Notes: generated by a model not told the origin, from the sequence alone. Positions 42,716-54,545 are shown, counted from the first letter of the stretch. The stretch is 64,000 nucleotides of DNA from Monodelphis domestica (GCF_027887165.1 NC_077233.1:180939207-181003206); one strand, 5' to 3'. Translations and numbers: made by a program.

Positions 42716-43224
42716 GCTGACAAAATGAAAAGAAATTTCTCTGAAAAAAGCAATTGTCTCTGTATCTAGATATACCCAAGTACACATGAACATGACTTCT
42801 CTGTCTCTTACTTTCATGTACACACATGGACACATATACATTTTTACATACACATCTCACCTTAGTCTTTTCATATTTCACTTCAAATTATTTCCTTGAA
42901 CTTTTAGCCAAATCCATTTTTAAGTTAATCTGTTACAGAAAAAAATATACAATAAAGTGAGTGGTAAAAATATTGCTAATGGCTTTTAGCAGCCATTGGG
43001 TTTTAGAGAATAAAAGGAGGGGTGTGCGTGCAAAAAAAAAAAAACAATTAAAGTAAGAGACCTTTTGTTTTTGAGATGAAGGGACAAGAATAGTTAGAAA
43101 TTATTTGGTGAACAAAATGGAACTGCTAAGATGTGTTATTGGCCATTTACTATTGAGATGAAAAAATAGCAATTAAATATATTTACCAGCTATACTTTCC
43201 AGAGAAGAGGGATTACATAGTATT

Positions 43225-43395
43225 CTAGAGAGATCATTAGGTGTGGAGTCAGAGGAGCTGGGTGTGAATCTCATCTCTGTTAACTTATATGTATGATACC
43301 AAGCAAATCAAGTATCCTCTGTGGCATTCACTTTACTCATCTGTATTTGAAAGGATTAGATCAGATTATCTCTAAGGTCCCTTGAGCTCTGACAT
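43225..43395 (+). repeat. SINE/MIR-like, sense
   Basis: 'taggtgtggagtcagagg', 'ggtgtgaatctcatctctg' and 'ggattagatcagattatctc' in sense order. Confidence 0.7.
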
Positions 43396-45234
43396 TTTTT
43401 GATACGATGAAATGTAACATAAAATATTTTTGCATTTGCTCCAGAGTAAGTGTTCTTTTCTCATCCAGGTCAAGGCAGAAAGCAGATAAATTGACCTTGT
43501 ATCTAAAGAGTCATCATCATTATCAGTGGTGGCCACATTAATAGCAAGAAACACTTATTGAACACTAGTCATGTACAAGCAGAAAGCAGTCATTACCCAC
43601 ACAAAGCTGGAATTCTACTTAAGGCAGGATTTATTGAGAGAGACATGACTAAGACCACACCTCTGATCTCTTTGGAGCTCATTTCTTCCATCTTTAAAGC
43701 ATACTAGTGCCCAGGCGCTGAGTTGGTGAGGAGTAGGTTACTCTCCAGTTACATATCCACAAGTATTGTGTTAGCAAGTTACTCAGTTAATTATCTAGTC
43801 AAGGGGTTTTAAGTAGCCCAGGGCAATGTCTGAATTAAGCACAAGGTGGTGTTCTAGTTGGATTAACAATCCAAATCTCTTTAATCACTGGCTACCCATG
43901 GCATTTTCTAAGATGTTCCTTGTGTCCACTACAAATACTAGGCTGCTCTCCTAAGAAACGTGAGCAACTTCTTAAGGGACTGGTTCAAAAACTGCTTTCG
44001 TGTGACCTCTTTATTGTACACTTTTAATTGAATGAGATATTGCTCAAATATTAAAATGCACAACCAGAGCTCCCATTCCATGGAGATCTTTTATTCTCTC
44101 AGATTGCTTCTACTCATAGATTAACCCAGTTTGTATATTTAAACCAAAAAATTAATTGTACAGAAAATAATTTGATGAGGAAAATAGACCAACTATTTAT
44201 TTGTAGGGTTTGTTACTACTAACCATTTCTCTTTTTTAATCCTCTTCGTTTTCTCCTGAATCTTAGCAGCATCATTCATCTATAGTATATAGAAAAGAAA
44301 TGGAGGAAAGGACATTCATTCTTAATCTAATACACATGGATTAAAAAGAGAAAGGAGTTTCCAGCCAAAAGTGACTTCAAATAGCTAGCAAAGCTGAATG
44401 ACTGTATCTCGCCACTCCAACCAGATCCAGGTACTGTCTTTGTTCCAGAGTCTCCATGCTCATGTCATTACTTCCAATTTCTCACTTTTTGGTATACCCA
44501 TCTCCCTTAAGTGCAGTAGATAGGAATGGAATTTAGGTCATAAGATCAGAGGAAGAAAGAGAAGGAAAAAAGCAGAGATCTCATTTTTTTATTCTAATAA
44601 GATGGCTTCTGCTTCCATCACAATACTAAAGAAGGAGCAGAAAATAATCATTTGCCATTGCCAAAAATTTTCAGAAATTGCTCCATTAAACAATCTGTCT
44701 ATCTGACTTTCTTCCATATTATGTCCTGAACCTTTATGATCTCTATAGAGATAAAAATACAAGTAGAGTCACTGGTATGCACATGGAAGCAAATAATGAA
44801 AGAAATTTTATTGCATTTAGATATAGATTAATAAATATAGATTAAATGGCCTGGATTTAAATGAAAAAAAAATCAACAACTTGCTATATATTGTGTAAGG
44901 CAGTCATGTGTGCTAATCAGAAAATGACCTCTCAGTTTCTTAGTTCTGTAATTTTAGGGAAAATCAGCTTTATTCAGAATTACAGGTAAAGTCCGAGAAA
45001 CAATAGCAGTTAGGGGCAGCACTGTCTTATACTTAGGAGGGAAAAGAGCTAGAAATTGGCAGTCTCTAGGCATCTACTAAATATATCAATCATGAGTGAC
45101 ATAGTTGAGGATGTACATAGATGTTAGAATTCCTTTTTGTATCAGGAAATCACATTTACATTCAATAATGATTCTAGTGGTTTCTCTGTCACCCATTCCA
45201 TCCTTAAGAGAAGGGCCCCAGGCTGGTCAAAGTG
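43396..45234. other. Unassigned DNA
   Basis: 43,550-44,040 has LTR-like composition but no ends I can fix. 44,041-45,234 shows no recognisable repeat or gene. No open frame of note. Confidence 0.35.
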
Positions 45235-45370
45235 AATTTTACCATATGACTTTATGCACATCCTATCAGTCCCCTGGATTTCAGTTTCCTCATGTATAAA
45301 ATAAGGGATTTAGAAGAGATCATCTTTAAGGTTCTTTCTATTTCTGGTTCTCATGAACCTATGCGATTAG
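45235..45370 (+). repeat. SINE/MIR-like 3' half, sense
   Basis: 'tttcagtttcctcatgtat' and 'aataagggatttagaagag'. Confidence 0.65.
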
Positions 45371-46954
45371 AATCAATCAAATGGTTTCTGAGAACACAGC
45401 TAACATTGATCATAAAGAGGGATCTCACTTGGCTTCAGGATCCCTTGATGGTGAGGCAAGGGGGATCCTGTTCATTGAATGAAACTTTAAAATATCAGAA
45501 CCCCATGAGCCTGTATGTGTGGAAGGAGCAGTTGCATCAGGAAGTATAAACTTGGGAAAATAAGGAAAAGAAAGGAAAATTCTCTTAAAAAAATTATAAG
45601 TAAGGCCCTAGAAGACTAACGTTTGGATAGGGAGTCCTGGAGTGTTATTGACATTATGATCAGGTATCTGAAGTAGTTTTGTCCAATGTTGTGGGTTATA
45701 ATATTTCAAATAGGAAATGATAGTTCAACAGGAACACTTGGAGGATAGGAACTCAGGAGACCATTTACTCAAGTAGAGTATTGCCTGTTAGTCTAGGGCA
45801 CCATTGGTTAATGTTTTTGAGTTTGCATGCCCAAACTGCAACTTCAAGCTGCCTGTGAACCCCCCATATTACCCCAGAGAGTGGAGGGAGGAAGTGCTTG
45901 CTGGACAGAGGGGAAAGGCCTGCCAAAATGTCCTTAGGCACTGGGAAGAAGGGGAATGGATCAGTACTCCTCCTCCACTCCCTCCACCCTCATGCTGGAT
46001 TGTCATGTGTGCCAATACTTCACTACTGCTGCTCTAGGATATCTATTCCAAGGCAAATCTAATTCCATATAGAGTAGATATCCAACTTGGTCATACAGAG
46101 CATGCTTCAAAGAAATGAACATAAATCATTTTTTTTTCTCCATCTACTCACTTAATGGGGAATAGTTTCCGCAATTCATATAAGTTGCCTCCAACAGGTT
46201 TCATCAAATTCATTACATCAGAAGATACCAGGAGATTTTGCTTATTTGAGTATAGAGGCAGAGAATAATTGAACTACTTCTCTCCTGTTATTTAAATGGA
46301 TTTTGGATTTTCATGAAATGTTTTTACTTTTGGATTGGTGGCACTTATAAGTTCTGTTAATGGAGAATGTTGTTTTGGTGATTTGAATTACTTATTCCAA
46401 TAGATCACAATGAACTGGGAACAGTACTGTAGAAGTCCAAGTTCTCAGAATTTGCAGAGGTTCATTGATACTCAAAGAAAACAAACTATATATGTATATG
46501 TTTTTTGTAAAAATAACTGTCACATCACTTATCTTGATTGTTTAGTTAGAACAACATGGACACTATAGATTTAGAGAGTAAGTTAAGAAAATGGAGAGCT
46601 TTATAACGGCTAGCATAGTGAGGGCAAAGTTTTACAAAAGAGGCAGAACTTGAGTTTAGCCTTGAAATGACACATATTGTCTCTAACTCTATACTAACAC
46701 TTTCTCAAGTTCAGTGACAATTGTAACCTCAAAGATTTAGCTGCCTAGTTGATTCTGTTCTCTACTTATTGTATGAATATAGTAAACAGTTTAATGACTA
46801 ATTCAGACAATTCTCTTTCTTCATCTCTGTCTCTTTGGATCTCTTTGTCTCTCATGATTTCCCTGTTCTGGTTTCAGGGACACTCATTTTGTGGATATAT
46901 CTTTTCTTCTCTAAGAAACTGAGGTTTCTCAACTCTCCTAACAGAAAATATATT
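45371..46954. other. Unassigned DNA
   Basis: A frame at 45,804-46,037 matches no known family. 45,425-45,475 can fold as an imperfect GGATCC-centred hairpin. No repeat recognised. Confidence 0.35.
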
Positions 46955-47105
46955 AGTGCTGGTTATCAAAGGATTCAGCTTCAAACCCTGCCTCTGACTT
47001 TTGTGACCTTGTTCATTTCACTCTGTGATCCTTGGCTTGTCCATCTATAAAATGATAAGGTAAAATAGATGGTGTCTGGTATCCGTTACAACTTAAAATC
47101 GATAA
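46955..47105 (+). repeat. SINE/MIR-like, sense
   Basis: 'gattcagcttcaaaccctgcc', 'ccttggcttgtccatctat' and 'aatgataaggtaaaatag'. Confidence 0.65.
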
Positions 47106-47715
47106 TTCTGTGTTCCTACGATGGTTTACAATTACATAACAACCACTAACATAAGGCAAGAGGCCTACAAAAACACAGGTGGAACAGAATAAGTCTTCTC
47201 ACTTCACAACAGGTTGCCATGTCTTTGCTTCCACAGGAGTCCAACCTGTTCTGTTTCTAGAATTTTTTTTTTTAATGATTAACTGAGGAATTCAGTCTCC
47301 TTTAAAATAATTTACAAGAAAAAGTGGGGGGAAAGGCAAATCTGGGCCATCTTTCAATTTTCATTAATTGTCTTCATTCTATAATCTAAATAGGTAAAGA
47401 TCAGTTTAAAGAATTAACTGACCACTGTGCCCATGATACTACCAAAAGAGAACAATTTTGTGAGAAGATACAGTCCTCACCCCCATGAAAATTATAGCAG
47501 AGTCAGGAGATTTGACATACACATGTGTAACTTCATTGTAAAACAATATATGATAATTGATTTAGATACAAAGTGATATATAAGCAGGAAAGGGCAAGTG
47601 GTTGCTACTAGTTTGGAGAATCAGGGAGGATATGGAAGAAGCATGAAGAAAGAGAAGATTCATAAGACAAGACAAGCATGCAAACCAAAGTAAAGGACCT
47701 TAGTTGTCAATCAAG
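47106..47715 (-). repeat. Antisense L2 debris
   Basis: 47,430-47,690 has 'acagtcctcacccccatg', 'gagaatcagggaggata' and similar antisense L2 blocks. 47,106-47,429 is unassigned. The gag-only ERV inserted next to this. Confidence 0.45.
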
Positions 47716-47923
47716 GTGAAGATTCCAAAACAGAATGTTCCCAAGAAAGGCAGTTGGAGTCTGGCCAGGAGAGGAAGGGGGAGAGAGCTTGGTGGCTCTG
47801 ACAGAATGGTAGAGAAGAAGCTGGGATTTCTAGCTTTGAATTATTTCTCTTGATTATGGGGAGAGACTCCCTTGGTTTTTGTCTGAAGGGGGAAGAAGCT
47901 GAGAACTGATCCTTGTTACCTTC

Positions 47924-48532
47924 TGTCCCAGGCTTAAGGACCCTTGGGGGGGCTTCTGGAATTAATCTGAGAAGAAATTAATCTTTGTTGGTGGCTTTGT
48001 GTAATAGGAAGAAGAAAGAAGATTTAACAGTTGTCCTCCATCTCTCTGACTGTCCCTGAGTCACGGTTATAATAGGACTGACATTTCCCAAAATCCTCCC
48101 AATCCTCCTTATAGATTAGGTTCACCCCTATCCCTCTTACCTCAATCCTTATCCTGTTGTTCCCAATAAACTCCCTTACTTGAGAAAAGAAGAGTGAAGA
48201 ATATTTCTCTTAAATCTCATAGTTCCCCTGAGTTACTTAGAAGGTGGCTGACTAAGACCGGGGGAGTGGAAAGGGAGGCAGAAAGGGTGTGGGTGGAAAC
48301 TGGGAGGTGAAGGGAGGAGAAGGGTAGGAAATATCTTGACTTATTAGCCATTAGAGATCAATAGGCAACCCCAGAATACCCCAGAGTACCCCTCTAGCAG
48401 CATCTCTCTATCTCTCATCTATCTCTATTATAACCAGGCACTCTCGGGTGTCTCTTAGCAGCTCTCTAGCAAACAGAGTATAATCCAGTTATTACAACCT
48501 GAAATAGTTCCACAGATTCTGTCTTTATTACA
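47924..48532 (+). repeat. 5' LTR of the gag-only ERV
   Basis: Shares a long alignment with 50,005-50,621: 'ggcttctggaattaatctg', 'gtcctccatctctctgactg', 'gttgttcccaataaac' (AATAAA at about 48,166) and the end '...tctttattaca'. It is followed by AT then TGG at 48,535, the expected primer-site position. Start uncertain. Confidence 0.8.
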
Positions 48533-48585
48533 ATTGGCATCTTGAAGTTTGATTGAAGCCCACAATCCTTTTACAGGCAGAGTAG

Positions 48586-49053
48586 AATAAGAAAGAAACA
48601 GTGTTTAGACAAGTTATTTGTGGATTTGTGATTGTGGCTGTCATTGCCTGTTTTGGAGTCTACCACATTTTGTACAGCAGAATTACCCATATGGAAATTG
48701 AAACTATTGATTATATTGGCAACATAACAATGTCTGTTTTGCAGTTGCCATTCCAAAATGAACTGGTACTCTGGCAGGTCCTGGCCCAAGTGTATGTGAT
48801 CTTTATGGCTGTCCTTCAAACTCTAACTGAAGTTAAGAAGATCTTTAGATTTGTGGTTCCCCTTAAGGCAGAAAAGATATTGACCATCGATAACAACCTA
48901 GAAAACATGATTAAGGCTGTGTTTGAGCAATTGATTAAGGAAAAAGGGCTAGATCTGGTTATGGGCAAGGACAATGAGCAAACAGAGAATGTACCTCAGG
49001 AAAATGGAGGTGACAATGAGAACAAGCCTGACTGTGAACCTGAAAAACTCTGA
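48586..49053 (+). CDS. Membrane-segment frame in matrix position
   Basis: Open from 48,586 (after a TAG) to a TGA at 49,051-49,053. The likely start is the GTG at 48,601, possibly a mutated ATG (A at -3), as no ATG precedes it and the first in-frame ATG is codon 31. From that GTG, 150 residues: hydrophobic segment at about 4-24 (VICGFVIVAVIACFGVYHI), an NIT sequon at 41-43, a second hydrophobic stretch at about 55-75, a Lys-rich middle, and an acidic Asn/Glu-rich tail. The next codons after the TGA, in the same frame, encode PLKEV, the class I capsid start. So this frame stands where matrix/p12 should be. It has stayed open despite the element's age. Alternative: it is simply the gag 5' part with one nonsense mutation. 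Confidence 0.6.
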   Translation, partial: NKKETVFRQVICGFVIVAVIACFGVYHILYSRITHMEIETIDYIGNITMSVLQLPFQNELVLWQVLAQVYVIFMAVLQTLTEVKKIFRFVVPLKAEKILTIDNNLENMIKAVFEQLIKEKGLDLVMGKDNEQTENVPQENGGDNENKPDCEPEKL

Positions 49054-49984
49054 CCACTAAAAGAGGTCACTAAATTGTCCAGTAATGCTGGTGCTCTGAA
49101 CTCCAAAGCCCATAGACAATTCTCAACACAGGACCTTGAATCCATAAAGAGCTGTTTTCCTAAATTTGTAGAAAATCCTTTCAAATCTCTAATGGAGTTG
49201 AAACGGGCTTTCAGGATCTTTGATCCTGATTTTGAAGATGTAGAGTTCCTCCTATTAGAACTGTTCAGCCCCCATGAACAGAGACAATTCTTGGAGAAGA
49301 CTAGATGCGATAGTAATTTTACTAGCTGGCCAATTGTAGAGCAAAGGGTATATATGAACTTTGCTAATCCTACTTGCATGTCCTACCTAAGAAAATGCAG
49401 GGAGGATTTGCTACAGGCCATAAAACAATGCTGTTCAAAACCTAATGCATGGGCTAGGCTTGACAAGATCTTGCAGAATAAAGGGGAACATCCTGCCACA
49501 CACATAGACTATCCGTCAGAGATGGACCATCTTAGGTCTAAAAGCCGATAGTGAAGAGTCAGCTAGTCATGTCCATAGGCAATTTCTAAGGGGTTGTACA
49601 CCTAATTTGAAAACGTTTTTCAAACACTATTTCCCCAAGTATGATTCAGTCTTTCTGATAGAATTGTGGGAGTCAGCAAGTTACTTGCATGAGAATAATT
49701 CAGAACAAAGTAAACAAGTTCAGGACTTAAAAGAAAAGTTAGAAATGACAGAGAATGATCTTAAACAAAAGGAGATTGAAGAAATCAAAAATCTGAACAC
49801 AGTTAGGATTTACACAACATCTAGTTACAAGAAACCTAGTTACAAGGTAAAAACAGTGCAGAGAAAAACTAGGGAATGTTTCTTTTGTCACAGGAAAGGT
49901 CACTTGATTAGAAATTGTTTTTTAAAGAAGAAACATGAGATTAATAACAAGAACACACAAAATGCAAGTCTCAGGGTTTACTGA
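49054..49984 (+). pseudogene. gag: Gag capsid and nucleocapsid, one frameshift
   Basis: The same frame as the preceding one continues after TGA with PLKEV and a capsid region that parallels the provirus Gag (FEDVEFLLLELF here against YKDVESLLQAFL there). Near 49,540 the reading shifts: the first frame ends in TAG at about 49,549, and the continuation is in the +1 frame to a TGA at 49,982. The second part has a Glu/Lys coiled-coil-like stretch and one CCHC zinc knuckle (CFFCHRKGHLIRNC). A single frameshift separates the parts. No protease follows. Non-coding at present unless frameshifting rescues it. Confidence 0.85.
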
Positions 49985-50004
49985 CCAAGGTAGGCTGGCT
50001 TCGT

Positions 50005-50621
50005 CTGTCCTAGGTTGAAGGACCTTTGGGGGCTTCTGGAATTAATCTGAGAAGAAATTAACTTTTGTTGGTTGTTTTGTGTTATTGGAAGAATAAAGAA
50101 GACTAAACAGTTGTCCTCCATCTCTCTGACTGTCCCTGAGTCACAGTTGTGACAGGACTGACAATTTCCATAATCCTCCTAATTCTCCTAATAGATTAGG
50201 TTCACCCCTATCCCTCTTACCTCAATTCTCATCCTGTTGTTCCCAATAAACCTCCTTACTTGAGAAAGGAAGAGTGAAGAATATTTCTCTGAAATCTCAT
50301 AGTTCCCCTGAGCTGCTTAGAAGGCGGTTGACTAAGACTGGGGGAGAGGAAAGGGAGGCAGAAAGGGCGTGGGTGGATATGGGAGGTGAAAGGAGGAAAA
50401 GAGTAGGAAATATCTTGACTTATTAGCCATTAGAGATCAATAGGCAACCCCAGAATACCCCAGAGTACCCCTCTAGTAGCATCTCTCTATCTCTCATTAT
50501 CTCTCATCTATCTCCATTATAACTAGGCACTCTCGGGTGTCCCCTAGCAGCTCTCTAGCAACCAGAGTATAACCCAGTTATTACAACCAGAAATAGTTCC
50601 ACAGATTATCTCTTTATTACA
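50005..50621 (+). repeat. 3' LTR (5'-shortened) of the gag-only ERV
   Basis: Aligns with 47,924-48,532 and contains AATAAA near 50,246. Preceded by 'gctggcttcg', not by a purine tract, which supports a deletion joining gag directly to U3. Confidence 0.8.
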
Positions 50622-50990
50622 AGGAGGTGATATTTAATTGCAGGTCCACTGTGACAAGCACCATTTCAAAGAAATGCTTGGTCTAACAAAGCTATTTCTA
50701 TGACCTATAAAAGTGAAGTATTGTTCATATGTTTTAAAACAAATAATTTATAAGCATAAGGAGTAATTCTCTATGAATGATTACATGTCAAATAACATGT
50801 GATAACTGCTTTAGTTATATCAAAGTGTAACATAAAGGAAAAAAAGTTACTAAGTTGGGGGAATCAGGAAAATATTCATAGAGGAAGTAACATTAAATAG
50901 CAGGTCCTTTGCAACAAGTGCCATTTTAAAGAAATGTACTATATAACAGAATTATTTCTATGGCTTATAGAAGCAATGTATTGTTGATGA
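50622..50990. repeat. Diverged direct duplication next to the ERV
   Basis: 50,626-50,735 and 50,881-50,985 share an order of blocks (gcaggtccactgtgacaag against gcaggtcctttgcaacaag; tttcaaagaaatg against ttttaaagaaatg; gtattgttcatatg against gtattgttgatg). Probably part of an antisense L2-like repeat. Confidence 0.5.
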
Positions 50991-51099
50991 TTCATTTTCA
51001 TAAAGAATAATTCTGGACACTATTGTCCACGTAATAGTCTACATAATGACAAAACTTGATTGCCTGCAGTTTTCATTACAAATAGGGAGTATAAAACTT

Positions 51100-51504
51100 T
51101 ACAATTCATCTTGCTCTCTAGTAATAATCATCCTTCATTTCCTTTAAAACTTCCTCCTCAGCTCCTATATCCTTAACATCTAAATACTCTCCTATCAAAT
51201 CTGTACCTATTCTCTAAAGCCACTGTATTTTTCAAACCCGTCCTCTTCTGTTTGTTCACATAGTCACCCCCTAGCTCAATTTACCATCATCTTTTGCTTA
51301 AGTAAATACAATAGCTTTTTCTTCCACACACAATAGTTTTTTAAATAGTTTCCCTCCTTCCTTGTCTTTCATTACTCCAACCTGTCTTTTACATCCCTGT
51401 CAAAGTGGTTTTCTTAAAGTGAAGTTCTACCCATGTCCCCCCAATTCCCCACCTCCACTCAATGAACTCTAGGGACTCTCTTTTGATGTTAGGATCAAAC
51501 ATAA
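51100..51504 (+). repeat. Old LINE-like repeat, left part
   Basis: 'cctgtcttttacatccctg', 'gttctacccatgtcccc' and 'aatgaactctagggactc' lead to 'ttaggatcaaacataa', where it is cut by the LTR-like insertion. Resumes at 52,021 with 'gtttggcatttaaaac'. Confidence 0.5.
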
Positions 51505-52020
51505 TGGGAAAAGGAAATTTCTCCTCTCTTCTTTTCACTACTCATACCTGTTGCAAGTTTCCGAACTTGAAGCAAGGACTGTGTGAGGAAAATCAGTGGA
51601 TAAATTTAGTCACAAGGGTAGAACAACAGCCAGAAAAATGGAGCAATGGAGTCAAGAATATCACGAAACCAGGAAGGCAGCATGATCTTTCCTACACCCC
51701 CTGGACTGCTCCCAGGATTGTTCCCTGGTGGCCCAGGCAAATTAGAAAACCATGATTGGCTCCTGAGATGTCACACGTGAAGGGCAGAGATTAGGCTAGA
51801 TAAATTGAGTCAGGGAGGGATCTCCTGGGCTCTGGACTTCTGTGTTTATGGATGACTGCTCTCCTCAGTGTTGGCATGATAGGGGGCCCAAAATGGTGGC
51901 TACAGATTAGAAAGCTAAGTACCTCACTCCTTTTATTCAGTCTACTTCCTACTCTTTTGGATTTAATAAATTATTATTCTATAGCCAATCTCTTACATTG
52001 AATTTTTTAAATAATCCCCA
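51505..52020 (+). mobile_element. Probable solo LTR
   Basis: A 516-bp segment, TGGGAAAAGG...ATAATCCCCA, splits a LINE-like repeat whose text is continuous on either side. AATAAA lies at 51,964, about 55 bp before the end. No target duplication recognised, so the ends may be off. Confidence 0.5.
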
Positions 52021-52075
52021 GTTTGGCATTTAAAACACGTTACAGCCTGGTTATAACCTATCTTTGATGATGATA
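52021..52075 (+). repeat. Old LINE-like repeat, right part
   Basis: 'gtttggcatttaaaacac' then 'acagcctggttataacctat' continues the element of 51,100-51,504. Confidence 0.5.
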
Positions 52076-52091
52076 ATGATGGTGATAACTA

Positions 52092-52125
<34 letters not shown>

Positions 52126-52130
52126 TTATA
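52092..52130. repeat. (CA)n(TA)n microsatellite
   Basis: About 11 CA units followed by TA units. Confidence 0.95.
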
Positions 52131-52300
52131 AGATCTTCTAAGTACTTTAAAATATTACCTCATTTGAACTTTACAACAACCCTGAAAGGTAGGTGCTACT
52201 TATCACCATTTTTTCAGATAAGGAAACTGAGGTAGACAGAGATTAATTGACTTGTCCAGGATCACACACAGCTAATCAGTGTGTGATGCTACATTTGTAT
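52131..52300 (-). repeat. MIR-like SINE, antisense
   Basis: 'aactttacaacaaccctg', 'ggaaactgaggtagacagag' and 'cttgtccaggatcacacac'. 52,301-52,649 shows only weak antisense L2 text ('gtgcttactatgtgccaag'). Confidence 0.8.
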
Positions 52301-52649
52301 TTACTTATTTCTAGTCTTATTATACAATACCTATATATTTATTCACCTTTTTGCATAAGATAAACCTTATTTCTATTATTTACATACAAAAACAACTAAA
52401 ATGCTCAAACATGTTTGAGAAATTAGGATGCCATCCATTAAAAAATAATAAACTATATTGGTATAGTGCTTACTATGTGCCAAGTACTGGCATTGGAAGC
52501 TAAATGCTTAACACTTATTACCTCATTAAGCAGTACCTTATAAAGAAAGAGGAATGGATTTAAAGAGAATCTTTCCTGTTGAGCTGAAATCAGAGAGTTT
52601 ATTTCTACTCATTGATTTCACATTGTATATGATGAATATCAAGGTCAGA

Positions 52650-52900
52650 TAGGTGATGCAGTAGATACAATGGGGCCTGAAGTCAGAAAAAATAAATTTT
52701 TCTTGAGTTCAAATCTGGCCATGGACACTAGCTGTGGGGTCCTTAATTTTGTTGGCCTCAGTTTCCTCATCTGTAAAATGAGTTGGAGGAGGAAAAGGCA
52801 AACCACTTCAGGATCTTTGCCAAGAAAATCCTAAAAAATACATTACAAAAGTGGGACATGACTGAAATGACTGAACAACAGCAGCAAAAACGCTGAATAT
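52650..52900 (+). repeat. Marsupial tRNA-derived SINE, sense
   Basis: 'ggtgatgcagtagatacaat', 'gagttcaaatctggcc' (B box), 'cctcagtttcctcatctg', 'aaaggcaaaccacttcagg' and 'gggacatgactgaaatgac'. The antisense counterpart is at 4,860-5,062. Confidence 0.9.
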
Positions 52901-52959
52901 CAAAACATATGTCTGTTAGAAGCACATTGAGACTAGTGATCATTTCATTAGTGATATTA

Positions 52960-53035
52960 GTATACTTAGCATTTAACAGACTGCCTGACACTTAAGAGGT
53001 ACTTAATAAATGTTTGCTGACCGACTTACCTATAT
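52960..53035 (+). repeat. L2 3' terminus, sense
   Basis: 'ctgcctgacacttaagagg' then 'tacttaataaatgtttgctg'. 53,036-53,394 is AT-rich with nothing assignable. Confidence 0.8.
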
Positions 53036-53394
53036 TGTTGCATTATGTTTTTTCAGAAAAAAAATGTATCTTAAAAAAAGAAATCCACATGCTTTGTTAG
53101 CTACATCAATTAAATTAAATTAACTGGATAATATACATTAATAAGCAATTATAAACAACTATCCCCTATCTTTCAGGACATCTGAAGGTCTTTTCTTTTT
53201 GTTTTTCATTTTTTAGAGATAATGAAGCATATTCAATTACCTTTATTTCATTAAAATATGATGATTAATTATTTTAGTGAAAGCAAAATATTATACTATT
53301 AATAGGTAAATTAAATATCAACATTTTGTTTTATCTCACTTATTTAATCTCTACTTTTTGAATGTTTTAAAATGTTTTACTATATCAACCTAAG

Positions 53395-54545
53395 GTCAAA
53401 ATAGATATATGATTTAGATATAAAGAGTGATACCATAACTAAATTAGGAGAACACAGAATAGTTTACCTGGCAGATCTTTGGAAAAGGGAAAAAATTATG
53501 ACCAAACAAGAGATAGAGAGCATTATGAGATGTAAAATGAATAATTTTGATTATATTAAATTAAAAATATTTTGAATAAATGAAACTAATGTTAAGATCA
53601 GAAAGGTAACAACACACTGGGGAAAATTTTATAATAATTTCTCTGATAAAGGTCTAATTTCTCAAGTTTATAGAAAACTAAGTCAAATTTATAAGAATAC
53701 AAGCCATTCCCCAATTGACAAATGGCCAAAGGATATGAACAAGCAATTTTTAGATGAAGAAATTAAATCTATGGATAATCATATGAAAAAATGTTCTAAA
53801 TAACTCTTGATTAGAGAAATTCAAATTAAAATAATGTTAAGGTACCACGTCACCCCTATTAGAATTGCCAATATGTCTGTAAAGGAATAATATGTTGGAG
53901 GGGATGTGGCAAAATTTGGACACCAGTGCATTGTTGGTGGAGTTGTGAACTGATTCAACTATTCTGGAGTTCAATTTGAAACTATGCCCAAAGGGCTATA
54001 AAACTGTGCATACCCTTTGATCCTTTAATATCACTACTGGGTCTATATCCAAAAGAGAAATAAAAAAGGGGAAGGGACTTACTTGTACAAAAATATTTAT
54101 AGCAGCTCTTTTTATAATGGTAAATTATTAGAAACTGAGGGGCTGTCCATCAATTGGGGAATGCCTGAAGAAATTGTGATACATATTGGTGATGGAATAC
54201 TATTGTTCTATAAGAAATGATAATCAAGATGATTTCAGAAAAAGTTGGAAAGATCTGTAGGAACTGATTCAGAGTGAAATAAGCAGAATGGGGAGAACAT
54301 CATACACAATAACAGCAATATTATATGATGATTATCTGGGAAAACTTGGCTACTCTCAGCAATGAGATGATCTGAGACAATCCTGACTTAGGAGGAATGC
54401 TAACTATCTCCAGAAAAAGAACTGTTGGACTCATCTTTCATATCAGTGTATTTATGGTCTTATTTGGGGTTTTGGTTGTGTATGAGTGTGCTCTTACAGA
54501 AATGACCAATATGGAAGTGTATGTTGCATAACAATAAAATAAAAT
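53395..54545 (+). mobile_element. 5'-truncated old L1, sense
   Basis: ORF2 C-terminal part with stops ('ttggaaaagggaaaaaatta', 'cattccccaattgac', 'ggggatgtggcaaaatttgg', 'ctgggtctatatccaaaag'), a 3' UTR, and an AATAAAATAAAATAAAA tail. Diverged. Confidence 0.88.

Larger units (their letters stand above)
47924..50621 (+). mobile_element. Gag-only ERV, older
   Basis: Two similar flanks (47,924-48,532 and 50,005-50,621) enclose about 1.47 kb with a membrane-protein frame, capsid and nucleocapsid, but no protease, pol or env. I estimate roughly 7-8 percent difference between the flanks by eye, so it is far older than the provirus at 23.7 kb. The true 5' LTR may begin earlier, near 47,716-47,737, where text not shared with the 3' copy could be U3. 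Then the internal deletion ran from the end of NC into U3 of the 3' LTR. No sure target duplication (AGG on both sides at best). Confidence 0.8.

Noticed and set aside
45804..46037. A 77-codon frame with CPNC and PPP motifs
   Set aside because: No homologue recognised, no splice context and no conserved neighbours. Treated as chance.
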